NCBI GenBank assembly: GCA_965227445.1
Contig: OZ245751.1
Span: 3,038,001 to 3,102,000 of the forward strand
Length of the DNA: 64,000 bases
From: DT-110 sp030148525
GTDB lineage: Bacteria; Bacteroidota; Bacteroidia; Chitinophagales; Saprospiraceae
Direction of reading: 5' to 3'
Positions 25,887 through 35,288 of this stretch are shown in pieces (the stretch's first letter is position 1; each line of letters opens with the position of its first letter). Under the pieces are notes generated by a model. It saw only the letters and a program-made list of their open reading frames with translations, ran no database searches and had not been told where the DNA came from. Both the position numbers and the translations under genes were made by a program.

Positions 25887-28073
25887 ATGACAATACCGGC
25901 TTTTCCCAGGCGGGGGAGCTTCAGTTCCCGTATATTGACCCTTTCTGCCCCATCTGATCCTTGTTCTGTGGACCTGAATTGTATACTCCTCCTTGCTTTC
26001 TGTATGAATGGGTTTCTGCCGCTCTGCGCCCAGGCACCGGACACTTCCTATCGTCCGCCCGCCGAGGTTATTGAATTCATCGAAGACTACCTGCAAAATA
26101 TCGAAGGAGATGGCGATTTTGACTTCAATACCCTCTTTGAGGAACTGGCCTTTTACCGGGACAACCCCATAGACCTGAATCGCGCCACCGAGCGTGATTT
26201 ATTGGAACTACGGCTGCTGAGTGATGTACAGATCGTCAACCTCATCAGTTACCGGCAACGGGCCGGCCCCTTACTAGCCGTGTATGAGTTGCAGGTAATT
26301 CCGGGATTTGATTTGCCTACTATACGAGGTATCCTTCCGTACGTAGCCGTGGGGACCGGACTCGACGACTACCAGGTGCCGGTCGGCCGCATGCTGACGA
26401 AAGGGAAAAATGAATTCTTTGTGCGCTGGCAGCGCATCCCCGAGAAGCAACGCGGTTACCGTACGCCCGAAGATCCGGAGGCCAATCGCTACCTGGGTGA
26501 TCCCAATCAGTTGTATTTCAGGTACCGGCATACCTACTCGAATAAACTGAGCTATGGTCTTACTGCTGAAAAGGACCGGGGTGAGGAGTTTTTCAGTGGG
26601 AGCAATCCTCAGGGCTTCGATTACTACTCGGCCCACTTCTTTCTTCGCGACAATAAAGAGTGGTTGCCGGCAGTAGCTCTGGGCGATTACAACATCAGTC
26701 TGGGTCAGGGGTTGATCCTGTTTTCCGGCTTTGGTGGTGGCAAAAGTTCTTTTGCCACGCAGGTGAAGCGATCGGGCCGTACCCTCCTGCCCTACGCCTC
26801 AGTCAATGAAGCCCTATTCCTGCGCGGGGCGGGGGTTTCCGTGGCTCCGACCGATCAGCTGGAGATCACTGCTTTTGCTTCGGTTCGCAAGCGCGACGGG
26901 AATCTGGATGCCGTGGACACCACATTTTTTGGCGAAAGCCTGATCCGGAGCATCACTTCTTTTAACGAAAGTGGCCTGCACCGTACGTCAGGAGAAATTG
27001 CCGACGAAGGAGCTGTCAGTCAATTTAATACCGGCGGTGCTATCGTCTGGAAGGGGCCGAACTGGCGATTGGGCCTCAACAGCCTGTATACCAGGCTGAA
27101 CCGGCCGCTGCAGCGCAGGGCAAGGCCGTATAACCGGTTCTATTTCAATGGCGATGAGCTATGGAATACCAGTCTGGATTACTCCTACATCTACCGCAAT
27201 GTCAACTTCTTTGGGGAAACGGCCTACAGCGATAATGGAGCTCTGGCTACGATGAACGGCTTGCTGATCGGCCTGGATCGCAGAATAGACCTGGCCCTTG
27301 TCTACCGCAATTACGCCCGCGATTACCAGGCCCTGAATGCTAATGGTTTTGCCGAGACCAGTGGTACCCGGAATGAGGAAGGCATCTACCTGGGACTGGC
27401 CGTACGACCTGCTGAGGGGTGGACCGTGACCGGCTACTTCGATCAGTGGCGCCACCCCTGGCTGCGCTTTAATCTCGATAGCCCCTCCTACGGGAGGGAG
27501 TACCGTGCGCGCGTAACCTACGAGATCAGGCGGGCGTTGCGTATTTACCTGGAGGCACGTCATGAGACCAAATTCATCAATGCACCCGACAACGAAACCG
27601 CCTTCAATCAGCCCATCCCCCGGGAACTGTTCCAGACGCGACTGCACATTGCCCGGAAAATCAGCAAAGCCCTGGAACTGCGCACCCGCATTGATTGGGG
27701 GTATTTCGATAATCAGGCGGAAGAGCGACAGACGGGATTTGCCCTTTTACAAGATGTATTATACCGGCCAATGGATGCCCCTTTGTCATTTACGGCCCGC
27801 TATGCCTTGTATCAGACCGATAGTTACGATATTCGTTTCTATCATTACGAAAACAATCTGCTCAACACCTTTGCCATTCCTGCATATTACAACCGGGGAT
27901 CCCGTTTTTACCTGAATGTGCGCTATCGTCCCGTACCGGCATTTACGCTGGAAGGGCGCATTGCCCAGACCTTCTGGTCTGACCAGGAAACGATCGGCAC
28001 GGGGCTGGACGAGATCAACGGACCGGTCCGCACCGAGGTGGCTCTGCAGATTAAATACCAGTTTACACGCTAA
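25887..28073 (+). CDS. Helix-hairpin-helix plus outer-membrane beta-barrel protein
   Basis: The protein is about 728 residues. A hydrophobic signal-like segment ends in LCAQ, followed by an acidic region and a ComEA-like helix-hairpin-helix domain (NPIDLNRATERDLLELRLLSD, then GPLLAVYELQVIPGFDLPTIRGILPYV). The remaining 550 residues alternate aromatic and polar residues, as in a beta-barrel, ending in VALQIKYQFTR with a typical aromatic near-terminal residue. Bacteroidota have many such proteins of unknown role. The ATG at 25887 is favoured; the frame is open from 25758 and the start is uncertain. Confidence 0.7.
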   Translation: MTIPAFPRRGSFSSRILTLSAPSDPCSVDLNCILLLAFCMNGFLPLCAQAPDTSYRPPAEVIEFIEDYLQNIEGDGDFDFNTLFEELAFYRDNPIDLNRATERDLLELRLLSDVQIVNLISYRQRAGPLLAVYELQVIPGFDLPTIRGILPYVAVGTGLDDYQVPVGRMLTKGKNEFFVRWQRIPEKQRGYRTPEDPEANRYLGDPNQLYFRYRHTYSNKLSYGLTAEKDRGEEFFSGSNPQGFDYYSAHFFLRDNKEWLPAVALGDYNISLGQGLILFSGFGGGKSSFATQVKRSGRTLLPYASVNEALFLRGAGVSVAPTDQLEITAFASVRKRDGNLDAVDTTFFGESLIRSITSFNESGLHRTSGEIADEGAVSQFNTGGAIVWKGPNWRLGLNSLYTRLNRPLQRRARPYNRFYFNGDELWNTSLDYSYIYRNVNFFGETAYSDNGALATMNGLLIGLDRRIDLALVYRNYARDYQALNANGFAETSGTRNEEGIYLGLAVRPAEGWTVTGYFDQWRHPWLRFNLDSPSYGREYRARVTYEIRRALRIYLEARHETKFINAPDNETAFNQPIPRELFQTRLHIARKISKALELRTRIDWGYFDNQAEERQTGFALLQDVLYRPMDAPLSFTARYALYQTDSYDIRFYHYENNLLNTFAIPAYYNRGSRFYLNVRYRPVPAFTLEGRIAQTFWSDQETIGTGLDEINGPVRTEVALQIKYQFTR

Positions 28074-28083
28074 ATGTACGTTC

Positions 28084-28449
28084 ATGCAATTGTTTAAAGA
28101 CTACACCTTCGACGCTGCTCACTTTTTACCCTATGTACCCGAGGATCACAAATGCCGGCGCATGCACGGCCATACCTACCGCGTACGCCTCTGCCTGGAA
28201 GGGCCGCTCGACCCCAAGCTGGGCTGGGTCCGTGATTTTGCGGATATCAAAAAATACTGGAAACCTTTAGAGGAAAGGCTCGATCACCATTTGATCAACG
28301 ACATCCCGGGCCTGGAAAACCCCACGGCCGAGCATATCGCCATCTGGATCTATCGTCAGTTGAAGCCCGACCTGCAGGAATTGGCCTACGTGGAGTTGTA
28401 CGAGACGCCGCGGTCGGGGGTGCGGTATAGTGGGGAGTTGGAGAATTGA
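28084..28449 (+). CDS. queD: 6-carboxy-5,6,7,8-tetrahydropterin synthase (QueD)
   Basis: This 121-residue member of the pterin synthase family converts dihydroneopterin triphosphate toward queuosine and other 7-deazapurines. Zinc ligands are in FDAAHFL and MHGHTYRV; the catalytic cysteine precedes them (KCRRMHGH), and the Asp/His/Glu set is in LDHHLIND and ELYETPRSGVRY. The ATG at 28084 gives the standard N-terminus (MQLFKDYTFDAAH) 10 bp after the HhH gene. Its stop abuts an AT-rich inverted repeat. Confidence 0.9.
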   Translation: MQLFKDYTFDAAHFLPYVPEDHKCRRMHGHTYRVRLCLEGPLDPKLGWVRDFADIKKYWKPLEERLDHHLINDIPGLENPTAEHIAIWIYRQLKPDLQELAYVELYETPRSGVRYSGELEN

Positions 28450-28526
28450 TAATGTTTAATGTTTAATTTTTAATTATATATCTGTTTAACAATTAAAAAT
28501 TAAGCACTAAACATTAATAATTATTT
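28448..28526. repeat. AT-rich inverted repeat
   Basis: TAATGTTTAATTTTTAATT and its near-complement face each other across a short centre between convergent queD and dodecin genes. It is one of at least seven such units in the window. Confidence 0.65.
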
Positions 28527-28551
28527 AGGAAGAGAACTGGGTGAAAAAGAA

Positions 28552-28586
28552 CTTTCCCGGAACCCCGAAGTGGGCATCCGGGAAAG
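28552..28586 (-). terminator. Hairpin after dodecin gene
   Basis: A 9-bp stem CTTTCCCGG/CCGGGAAAG lies 15 bp past the dodecin stop; read on the minus strand it is followed by TTCTTTTTC. Confidence 0.65.
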
Positions 28587-28600
28587 CTGAGTGGATTTAT

Positions 28601-28807
28601 CTACATGTCGTCCACCTCAAAGGAGATTTTAGCATTGACGCCGTAGGATACGATCTCGTTGTTCTCCACGTTGGCGTTCATCTCCTTTATGTAGATGGAC
28701 TTGATGTTTTTCACGGATTTGGAGGCTTCCTTCAGCGCGTTGCGGGTGGCATCATCAAAACTCTTGTCGGAGCCTGCGATTACTTCAATGATCTTTACAA
28801 TGGCCAT
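28601..28807 (-). CDS. Dodecin
   Basis: The 68-residue protein fits the dodecin family, dodecameric flavin-binding storage proteins. KIIEVIAGSDKSFDDATRNALKEASKSVKNIKSIYIKEM is typical, with a Tyr in place of the tryptophan (IKSIYIKE) that stacks on flavin in archaeal dodecin. It is monocistronic between an AT-rich repeat and a 327-bp spacer. Confidence 0.88.
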   Translation of the reverse strand: MAIVKIIEVIAGSDKSFDDATRNALKEASKSVKNIKSIYIKEMNANVENNEIVSYGVNAKISFEVDDM

Positions 28808-29134
28808 GTCGTGTGGTTTTAGTTGATAAATCGGATTTGTTTTGGCAACGATGCAGGTGGGCTAATGTTCGGTAACAAAATTTGCCCATAGGGCTTTTCG
28901 CGGAAATATCTTGAGGTAATTACTAAACTATCCGTATATTCTTAGGTAGTACCGGGTAAACACAGCATAATCTTAGACCGGCATTTTCCATGCTGAAGCT
29001 GGATTCTTGTTTATCGATGATGTTTTATTCGTCGTCTTTGATTATCCCTCTTGCCACGAATTAGAAATTAGACCTTACTAATTCAAAAGTACGTTGACCG
29101 AACTGGTATGCCTTTGATCATGTAACCGGAAGCA
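28808..29134. other. Spacer upstream of dodecin, no gene seen
   Basis: The 327 bp are AT-rich without a convincing ORF, hairpin or member of the window's repeat families. They hold the dodecin promoter. Confidence 0.4.
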
Positions 29135-29293
29135 ATGAAGCCATACATACTACTGCACATCTGGCACCCATTGGCCATAGCTCTGGTGGCAGGGCTGGCC
29201 CTTGCCGTGGGGGTTGCCCTTTATGCGTGGCTTTTGCTTTCGCAAAAAAGGGAAAAAGGCCGCCAGGTGGCAGTGTGTGTGGAAAACCAGTAA
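29135..29293 (+). CDS. Small single-span membrane protein
   Basis: The 52-codon ORF begins MKPYILLHIWHPLAIA, has one long hydrophobic helix (about residues 12-36) and a basic tail (SQKREKGRQ). A GGAAG stretch lies just before the ATG. Size and layout match small Bacteroidota membrane proteins, but no family is recognised. It precedes the histidine kinase operon by 184 bp. A copy of the TTTKGCGRAAGC motif overlaps codons 34-38. Confidence 0.45.
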   Translation: MKPYILLHIWHPLAIALVAGLALAVGVALYAWLLLSQKREKGRQVAVCVENQ

Positions 29294-29443
29294 TTTGATC
29301 GATCTGATTGTGTTTGCGGAAAGGATGGCATAAATTATTTTCTCTGACAGTGCTGATCGATATTATGGATGATACTCCAGACCTGCGATCCATGCCCAAT
29401 ACAAAGCAATCCCTGGCTACTCTTAGTTATCCGCCGGATATGC

Positions 29444-29451
29444 TACCTTTA
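29444..29451 (+). promoter_or_regulatory. Possible -7 element for the kinase operon
   Basis: TACCTTTA (TAnnTTTG with one mismatch) lies 26 bp before the kinase ATG. The -33 box is not clear. Confidence 0.3.
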
Positions 29452-29477
29452 GGGAGTGCCCGGCCCGGGACACCAAA

Positions 29478-31277
29478 ATGTCGGACATGAGAAAACTGCT
29501 GATCGTATGCGGGCTGATGGGGTTACCCTGGATATCGTCGGGACAAGCACCCGACCCCTACCGTGATCCCCTCGACTCCCTATTGGAGTGGCTGGCACCC
29601 AACCTACAGGATCCGGTACTGGACTCCCTGGCGTACCGGTATGCCCATATTGCCCGTCACCGGTCCCTGGCGGAAGACAATGATACGGCCATCGCACGCA
29701 GTTATCTCTATTTAGCCGAATGGCATAACTACCACGCGGATTTCTTCGGCACCTCACACGACTCCGCCATCTATTACGATTACCAGGCCATTGATGCTTT
29801 CCGGGCAATGGACGATGCCGAATCAGTAGCCCTGCAGTACTACTACCTGGGATTGGACTACGACGGGCTGGGGCGCTACCTCGAGGCCGAGGAAGCCAGC
29901 CTGATCGACCTGACCGATCGCCTCAAAAGCCTGGAACGGGAAAAACTGATCAAATACGAGACAGCTCAGAAGGAAGCCACCATCGCCGCCCAGGAAGTAC
30001 GCCTGCAACAGCAGGAGCGAATACAACATCTGACTGCCGGGATTATCGCCTTGCTGGTGCTGCTCCTGGCTAGTTTGTTCTGGATATTCCGGAACAACCG
30101 CAAACGTAATCAGCAATTAGCGCAGCTTAACGGCGAACTACAAGCTACCAACGATCAGCTTAGTAAAGCAAAAGAAGAAGCCCGGGCCGCCGAAGCCTCA
30201 GCGAAGGAGGCCAACGAAACCAAATCCAATTTCCTGTCGACGGTAAGCCATGAATTGCGCACCCCCCTCACTTCCGTGCTGGGCTTTACCCGCATTGTCC
30301 GCAAGCGGTTTACCGAAAAAATCGTACCGGCCCTGCCGAAGGAAGACAAGTCCCTGAACCGTACCGTCACCCAAATCGAAAAGAACCTCGACGTAGTCGT
30401 TCAGGAGGGCAATCGGCTCACCTACCTGATCAACGACGTGCTCGACCTGGCCAAGATCGAATCGGGTCGCACCGAATGGCGCATGGAGGCCCTGAATATC
30501 AACTCCATTATCCAGCATGCCTACCATGCCACCGAATCTCTTTTTGCCGGTAAGGGACTTACTTATCACGAGCGATTAACCGATAACCTGCCGACCATTC
30601 ACGGCGACCGGGGTAAACTCGTTCAGGTTTTGGTTAACTTATTTTCCAGTGCTGTGAAATTTACGGATGAGGGCAGCGTGACGGTTACCTCCAGCCTGGA
30701 AAATGAGCAGGTGGTCGTCAGGGTGCAGGATACCGGTATTGGCATTGCCAGCGAGGATCTCGGGAAAGTCTTCGAGAAGTTTCGCCAGGGCGGTGATACC
30801 CTCACAGATAAACCGCAGGGCACCGGTCTTGGATTACCCATTTGTCAGGAAATTATTCAGCATCTGAATGGCGATATCTGGGTGGAGAGTACACCGGGCA
30901 CCGGCAGTACTTTTGGCTTTGTATTACCAACTGCTCAGGCGGCAGCTCAACGTACAACCAACGAAAAGCTGGAGGCCCTCCTGAAGGAATTGAGGAGAAA
31001 GATTCCCGTATCTGAAAAATTTAAGCCCCAGGGAACACACCGGCATATTCTGGTGGTCGATAAGCAGGATTCAGCAGCCAAAACCATTTCAAAAGCTCTT
31101 ATTGCCCAAGGGTATCAGGTTATTGAAGCCGATGCCCAAAGCCTGTTAAACTTAGCTAAATCCAATTTGCCCGACGCCATTATTCTCAATGCCTCCATGG
31201 AGAACCAGGAGGAGATCGTGAAAGCATTGCGCTTTGAAAAGGACCTGGAAGCCGTCCTGTTTCTAATGTATCAATAA
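29478..31277 (+). CDS. Sensor histidine kinase with degenerate C-terminal receiver
   Basis: In this 599-residue protein a signal peptide (GLPWISSGQ) is followed by a periplasmic region with one or two TPR-like units. A coiled coil and a transmembrane helix (about 193-213) come next, then the HisKA domain with FLSTVSHELRTPLTSVLGF near 255 and the HATPase with N box NLFSSAVKFTDEG, DTGIGI and GTGLGLP. The last 85 residues resemble a receiver (HILVVDKQDS...IILNASM), but one acidic-pocket Asp is Lys and the phospho-acceptor Asp is Asn, and the domain stops early. It can therefore not be phosphorylated in the normal way. Operon with the two following genes. Confidence 0.85.
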   Translation: MSDMRKLLIVCGLMGLPWISSGQAPDPYRDPLDSLLEWLAPNLQDPVLDSLAYRYAHIARHRSLAEDNDTAIARSYLYLAEWHNYHADFFGTSHDSAIYYDYQAIDAFRAMDDAESVALQYYYLGLDYDGLGRYLEAEEASLIDLTDRLKSLEREKLIKYETAQKEATIAAQEVRLQQQERIQHLTAGIIALLVLLLASLFWIFRNNRKRNQQLAQLNGELQATNDQLSKAKEEARAAEASAKEANETKSNFLSTVSHELRTPLTSVLGFTRIVRKRFTEKIVPALPKEDKSLNRTVTQIEKNLDVVVQEGNRLTYLINDVLDLAKIESGRTEWRMEALNINSIIQHAYHATESLFAGKGLTYHERLTDNLPTIHGDRGKLVQVLVNLFSSAVKFTDEGSVTVTSSLENEQVVVRVQDTGIGIASEDLGKVFEKFRQGGDTLTDKPQGTGLGLPICQEIIQHLNGDIWVESTPGTGSTFGFVLPTAQAAAQRTTNEKLEALLKELRRKIPVSEKFKPQGTHRHILVVDKQDSAAKTISKALIAQGYQVIEADAQSLLNLAKSNLPDAIILNASMENQEEIVKALRFEKDLEAVLFLMYQ

Positions 31278-31292
31278 ACGAACCGAGTAACC

Positions 31293-31670
31293 ATGCCAGC
31301 AAAAATTGTAATTGTCGACGACGAAATGCACATCCGGGCCCTCATTGAACAAACCCTGGAAGAGTTGGAAGACGAAGGCGTTACCCTGCTCACCGCCTCC
31401 AATGGGCAAGCCGGCCTGCAGTTGATCGAACGCGAACAACCCGATCTGGTATTTTTGGATGTGATGATGCCCCGCATGAACGGTTTTGAGGTGTGTAAAT
31501 CGGTAAAAAGTAACCGGAAGCTGGATGGTACTTATATTATTTTGCTAACCGCAAAAGGACAGGAATTCGATCGTCAAAAAGGAGAAGAAGTAGGGGCTGA
31601 TAGGTATATGACCAAACCATTCAACCCCGATGCCTTATTAGACAAAGCCAGAGAAATACTTGGCCTATGA
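31293..31670 (+). CDS. Stand-alone response regulator receiver
   Basis: The 125-residue CheY-like domain has the acidic pair VDDE (residues 9-11), the phospho-acceptor Asp in LVFLDVMMPRMNG (about 52), Thr in ILLTAKG (about 82) and Lys in MTKPF (about 104). There is no output domain. It is 16 bp after the kinase and overlaps the cyclase by ATGA, so it probably carries the phosphoryl signal to the cyclase. Confidence 0.92.
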   Translation: MPAKIVIVDDEMHIRALIEQTLEELEDEGVTLLTASNGQAGLQLIEREQPDLVFLDVMMPRMNGFEVCKSVKSNRKLDGTYIILLTAKGQEFDRQKGEEVGADRYMTKPFNPDALLDKAREILGL

Positions 31671-33352
31671 CCATCAATAAGTATCTAAAAACACTGTGCC
31701 TTAAATCCAGCGATGTCAACGCTTTCCTGCGACGGCTCATCGACCACTGTGCAGCACCGGTTGGTGTCTTCAGTATGGACCATACGCTCTTACTGGGGCC
31801 AGACACCCAGGGTAGTCACGAAGTTGCTATAAACCTGGATGGGCAACAAATTGGATATATAAAGGGAGAAAATGTGTCCGACGTATCCATGATACAGGAA
31901 GCACTCACTGTTCTGCTGGAAAAGGAAGCCTCCGGTAAGGAAATGGGCAAAGAGGTACTGCAGTTGTACCGGGAGATCAATCTGATCTACGATTTTTCGG
32001 AGCAATTAGCCTCCACCATTGATCCTCCTGGCATCAGCCGTATTGCCCTGGACCAGGCCAAAAAACTGATCGTCTGCGATGCAGGCCGTGTGATCCTATT
32101 CGAAGAGGGAACAAAGGCTATTAAGCTCCTGGCCCAGTTTGGGCAAACCTCCCGTGATGAGCATATTATAGCCTTCCAGCAAGAAATCATTGATCGCTTT
32201 TTGGCGGAAGCCAAAACAGATATCATAGCCGATACCAAGGTCGATTATCGCACCAAGGATATTCCCACGAGCGTCACTTCCTTGCTATATGCACCCCTGC
32301 GCATTGGCGAACGCGTCATTGGCATGATCGTACTGGGAACCACTGCCGCCCATACCTATAAAGCCAATGACCTGAAGATACTCAACACCCTGGCCCTGCA
32401 GGCAGCCTCGGCCATTGAGTCAAGTCTACTATACGAGAAAAACATTCAGGAAATCCAGTCACGGGAGGCAGCCCTCAAACGCGTTCACGATGCCACCAAA
32501 AAATTCGTACCCCACGATTTCATCAAACTGCTGGGGCGGGAATCGATTGAAGAAATCGTACTCGGCGATCAGGTACAGCGGGATGTCACTGTTATGTTTC
32601 TGGATATCCGGGATTACACCTCCTTTTCGGAATCTATGACCCCCGACGAAAATTTTAAATTCCTCAACCGCTACATCGGTCGCCTCGAACCGGTAATCAC
32701 CGGCAACCGGGGTATGATCATGAGCTTTCTGGGCGATGGCATCCTGGCTCTTTTTCTGCACGATACCGATGATGCCCTGCAGGCAGGAATTGACATTCAC
32801 CATACTGTCGCCCGCTACAATAGAGAACGAGCTAAGAAGAACCGAAGACCATTACGCCTGGGCATTGGCATGCATCATGGGCCCCTCATCATGGGTATTC
32901 TGGGCAACGACCAGCGCCAGGAAGCCAACCTGGTGTCAGACACGGTAAATACTGCATCCAGAATGGAAGGCTTGACCAAATACTACGGCGCTTCCATTAT
33001 TGCTTCCGAATCCGTCTTTACCAACATGAAGAAAACTCCGGGCTTTGGCTACCGATCCCTGGGCAAGGTACAAGTCAAGGGGAAACGAAAGGCGCTGGAA
33101 ATATTTGATGTGTTCGAAAGTGATCCACAACCCCTCTTTTTCAAAAAGCAGGAAACCAGGAGAGGCTTCCAGCAAGGTTTGCTCCATTATCACCAACGTT
33201 CATTTGATCAGGCTACTGCTGCCTTTGCCAAAGTCCTATCCATAAACCCCGAAGACCGGGCCGCCCAACTCTACCTCAACAACGCCATCCAGTACCTGAC
33301 CTCCGGAGTGGGGACCGATTGGGAAGGGGTGGAGATTATGGAGATCAAATGA
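31667..33352 (+). CDS. Class III adenylate/guanylate cyclase with GAF domain
   Basis: The 561-residue soluble protein has a short N-terminal domain, a helical linker, a GAF domain (about 115-260), a coiled coil, a class III cyclase domain (about 300-480), then a TPR-like tail. Catalytic features are the metal Asps in VMFLDIRDYTSF and the transition-state pair in SDTVNTASRMEG (Asn, Arg). SFLGDGILALF and KVQVKGKRKALEIFDV fit the fold. The substrate-selecting residues cannot be assigned with certainty; ATP is the usual choice. It is translationally coupled to the receiver gene. Confidence 0.88.
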   Translation: MTINKYLKTLCLKSSDVNAFLRRLIDHCAAPVGVFSMDHTLLLGPDTQGSHEVAINLDGQQIGYIKGENVSDVSMIQEALTVLLEKEASGKEMGKEVLQLYREINLIYDFSEQLASTIDPPGISRIALDQAKKLIVCDAGRVILFEEGTKAIKLLAQFGQTSRDEHIIAFQQEIIDRFLAEAKTDIIADTKVDYRTKDIPTSVTSLLYAPLRIGERVIGMIVLGTTAAHTYKANDLKILNTLALQAASAIESSLLYEKNIQEIQSREAALKRVHDATKKFVPHDFIKLLGRESIEEIVLGDQVQRDVTVMFLDIRDYTSFSESMTPDENFKFLNRYIGRLEPVITGNRGMIMSFLGDGILALFLHDTDDALQAGIDIHHTVARYNRERAKKNRRPLRLGIGMHHGPLIMGILGNDQRQEANLVSDTVNTASRMEGLTKYYGASIIASESVFTNMKKTPGFGYRSLGKVQVKGKRKALEIFDVFESDPQPLFFKKQETRRGFQQGLLHYHQRSFDQATAAFAKVLSINPEDRAAQLYLNNAIQYLTSGVGTDWEGVEIMEIK

Positions 33353-33365
33353 GACGATTGTGCGC

Positions 33366-33436
33366 TTAATGTTTAATTAATAATTTTTAGTTTTTAATGG
33401 AAAGCAATTAAATTAAAAATTAAACACTAAAAATTA
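33366..33436. repeat. AT-rich inverted repeat abutting a stop codon
   Basis: Arms of the form TAATTTTTAGTGTTTAATT and its complement flank a GCTTTCC-containing centre. It is nearly the same as the unit at 39509 and starts directly after the TGA of the disrupted hydrolase. Confidence 0.7.
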
Positions 33437-33545
33437 TCAATTACCCTCCCTAAACCGAAATACGTGCACCGAATCCGATGTACTCGTAGCATAATCGAAG
33501 GTGTCCTTTTGCCGTAAGGCCATATTGAAAAAATCAGATACATAG
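33437..33545 (-). pseudogene. 3' remnant of the PAF-acetylhydrolase-like gene
   Basis: On the minus strand this reads YVSDFFNMALRQKDTF and about 20 further residues, ending in FRFREGN and TGA. Joined to the 5' part at 35289-36344 across the 7-bp target duplication, the frame is continuous (NWIYGYV then SDFFNM). It has no start of its own. Confidence 0.8.
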
Positions 33546-35288
33546 GGCTTCCTCAAAAAGTCAACGCCACCGGAGTTCTTTTTCTGTCCCACGCCGGGTG
33601 CTGGCGAAAAAGAGCGTAGCAGTCGCTGATTTGATCTAGTATTTCTTGCCAGACCTTATCACAAGCCCTGCATAAGGCCTGAGCAAAGAATAAAAAAGAT
33701 AAAGAAACTCCCGATAAATGGACCTTTAACAGGTTCATTGCCAGGAATATAAGGTGCACTTCCGCTGGAATCGTCTGCGATAGCTTTGCCTGTATCTTGT
33801 CGAGCCCGTAGCGGACTTTAGCCTGTCCGAACTTGCCCTCAATCTCTGATCGCTTATTATTTCGTTTTCGAGCCTTGTTGCGCTCGCTTTTGCTTTGTTT
33901 CTTCTTGCGGCCCACTGCCGGGCCATTATGCTTTATGCCTCTGTCTTTCAGGTACTTGCGGTTTTCACGGGTCCAGTAGATTTGATCGGCAAGTACCTCG
34001 GCCGGATAATACCCATACATCGATTTGTAGGCCTCTATTTGGTCTTTGAGGTACTTGGCTTCATTAAAGGCATTAAAGTCGATCTGATCCGCTCTGGCGA
34101 TGCCTTCGCTCATGGAGGCATTGATCTTAGGGCCGAACTCGGTGTTTTTTGTGCCCCCTTTGCCGCGCTTGATCGGGCGCACCATTGGTTTGTCGATACT
34201 GACCAGACGGTTGTCTATCTGTCTGCGTTTGTCGCGGTACATGATCTCCTGTTGGCGGTATAGCTCCTGGATCACCCATAGGTGTTTCCATTGGGTGGCT
34301 GTCCAGGGGATGCTCTTTTCAGCGTCCTGCAGTTTGTCCAGCATGCCTTCGATGGTCTTGAGGTTACGGCGAACATAGCGCAGTTGTTGTCCGGTGGCTT
34401 TGCGGACACTCTTTTTGTCTTTGCGTCGCTTCTTACTGAAGCTCACGTAGTTCTGGCGGGCTTTACGTCGGTAGGTCCTGGGCTTTGTTGGCCATAGGTC
34501 ACGGGCCGACTCAAACAATGCATCAATCAAAGCTTCGCTTTTCAGCCGGGCTTCTGCCAGTAATCTGGTGTCGGTCGGATAGGCGATGTTGACCGGGCTA
34601 ACGGTGGCGTCTACCATCAACGTTCCCCGGTTGGTTGGCTCCTCTGGCTTCTGGTCCACGAGCTTTTCCTGATCGGCGGCCTGCTCCTTTTCCGGTGACT
34701 GTGGTGGAACTTCGGGAGGCTTGCCATCTCCCGGTCGACGACGGTGTTTGACCACCTTCAGGTTCCGGGCCTGATTGATGACCAAGTCGTTCAGTTTGGC
34801 AGCTCCTTCTTTACCCAGGCGCTTGCGGATCTCTACAAACAGGCTCGGCACGAACACCGGTTCGATCTGGAAGCTGCTCAGTCCCACGAAGTACTGCGCA
34901 TAGATGTTTTCCTGGATGTACGGTATAGTATCTTCATCCGTCAGGTTCTCCAGGTGTTTGACCAGCAAGGCACCCAGTACAATGCGCAGGTCAACAGTGG
35001 GACGTCCCATGTTGCTGCTCAGGGACGAAAAGAAAACTTTGGCCATCTCGTCCCAGGGAACTAACTCAGCCATCTTCACCCAGCGGTTCTCCGGCGACAG
35101 CGACTGATCGAAGGGCGTCTTAAACAAACTCAGGGTACGTTCACTGGCGGGTGTGTAGTAGATCATGCGAAGTGCAAGCTTTTTTCACAAGATACCCCGC
35201 ATTCCACGGTTTTGTAAATAATACATCTTGCATTTTACCAACATAAATTGTTGGTATTGTGGATAAAGCGTACTTTTTGAGGAAGCTC
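33546..35288 (-). mobile_element. IS5-family-like insertion sequence
   Basis: The element is about 1743 bp with terminal inverted repeats GCTTCCTCAAAAAGT (33547-33561 and the complement at 35272-35286). It is flanked by the direct repeat TACATAG (33539-33545 and 35289-35295), read as the target duplication. It carries one transposase gene, whose stop codon lies inside the left terminal repeat. An ACCAACA-TAAAT-TGTTGGT hairpin sits at 35238-35256 upstream of the transposase. It interrupts a lipoprotein hydrolase gene. Confidence 0.88.
33553..35166 (-). CDS. DDE transposase, IS5/IS4-type
   Basis: This 537-residue transposase has an N-terminal DUF772-like region (WVKMAELVPWDEMAKVF, SSNMGRPTVDLRIVLGALLVKH). 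The catalytic triad is split by long inserts: Asp in LMVDATVSPVNI (about 198), Asp in EVLADQIYWTRENRKYL (about 395) and Glu in RSEIEGKFGQAKVRYGL (about 445). A basic, Pro/Gln-rich insert lies before the first Asp. The ORF is intact, so the copy may still be active. Confidence 0.88.
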   Translation of the reverse strand: MIYYTPASERTLSLFKTPFDQSLSPENRWVKMAELVPWDEMAKVFFSSLSSNMGRPTVDLRIVLGALLVKHLENLTDEDTIPYIQENIYAQYFVGLSSFQIEPVFVPSLFVEIRKRLGKEGAAKLNDLVINQARNLKVVKHRRRPGDGKPPEVPPQSPEKEQAADQEKLVDQKPEEPTNRGTLMVDATVSPVNIAYPTDTRLLAEARLKSEALIDALFESARDLWPTKPRTYRRKARQNYVSFSKKRRKDKKSVRKATGQQLRYVRRNLKTIEGMLDKLQDAEKSIPWTATQWKHLWVIQELYRQQEIMYRDKRRQIDNRLVSIDKPMVRPIKRGKGGTKNTEFGPKINASMSEGIARADQIDFNAFNEAKYLKDQIEAYKSMYGYYPAEVLADQIYWTRENRKYLKDRGIKHNGPAVGRKKKQSKSERNKARKRNNKRSEIEGKFGQAKVRYGLDKIQAKLSQTIPAEVHLIFLAMNLLKVHLSGVSLSFLFFAQALCRACDKVWQEILDQISDCYALFRQHPAWDRKRTPVALTF

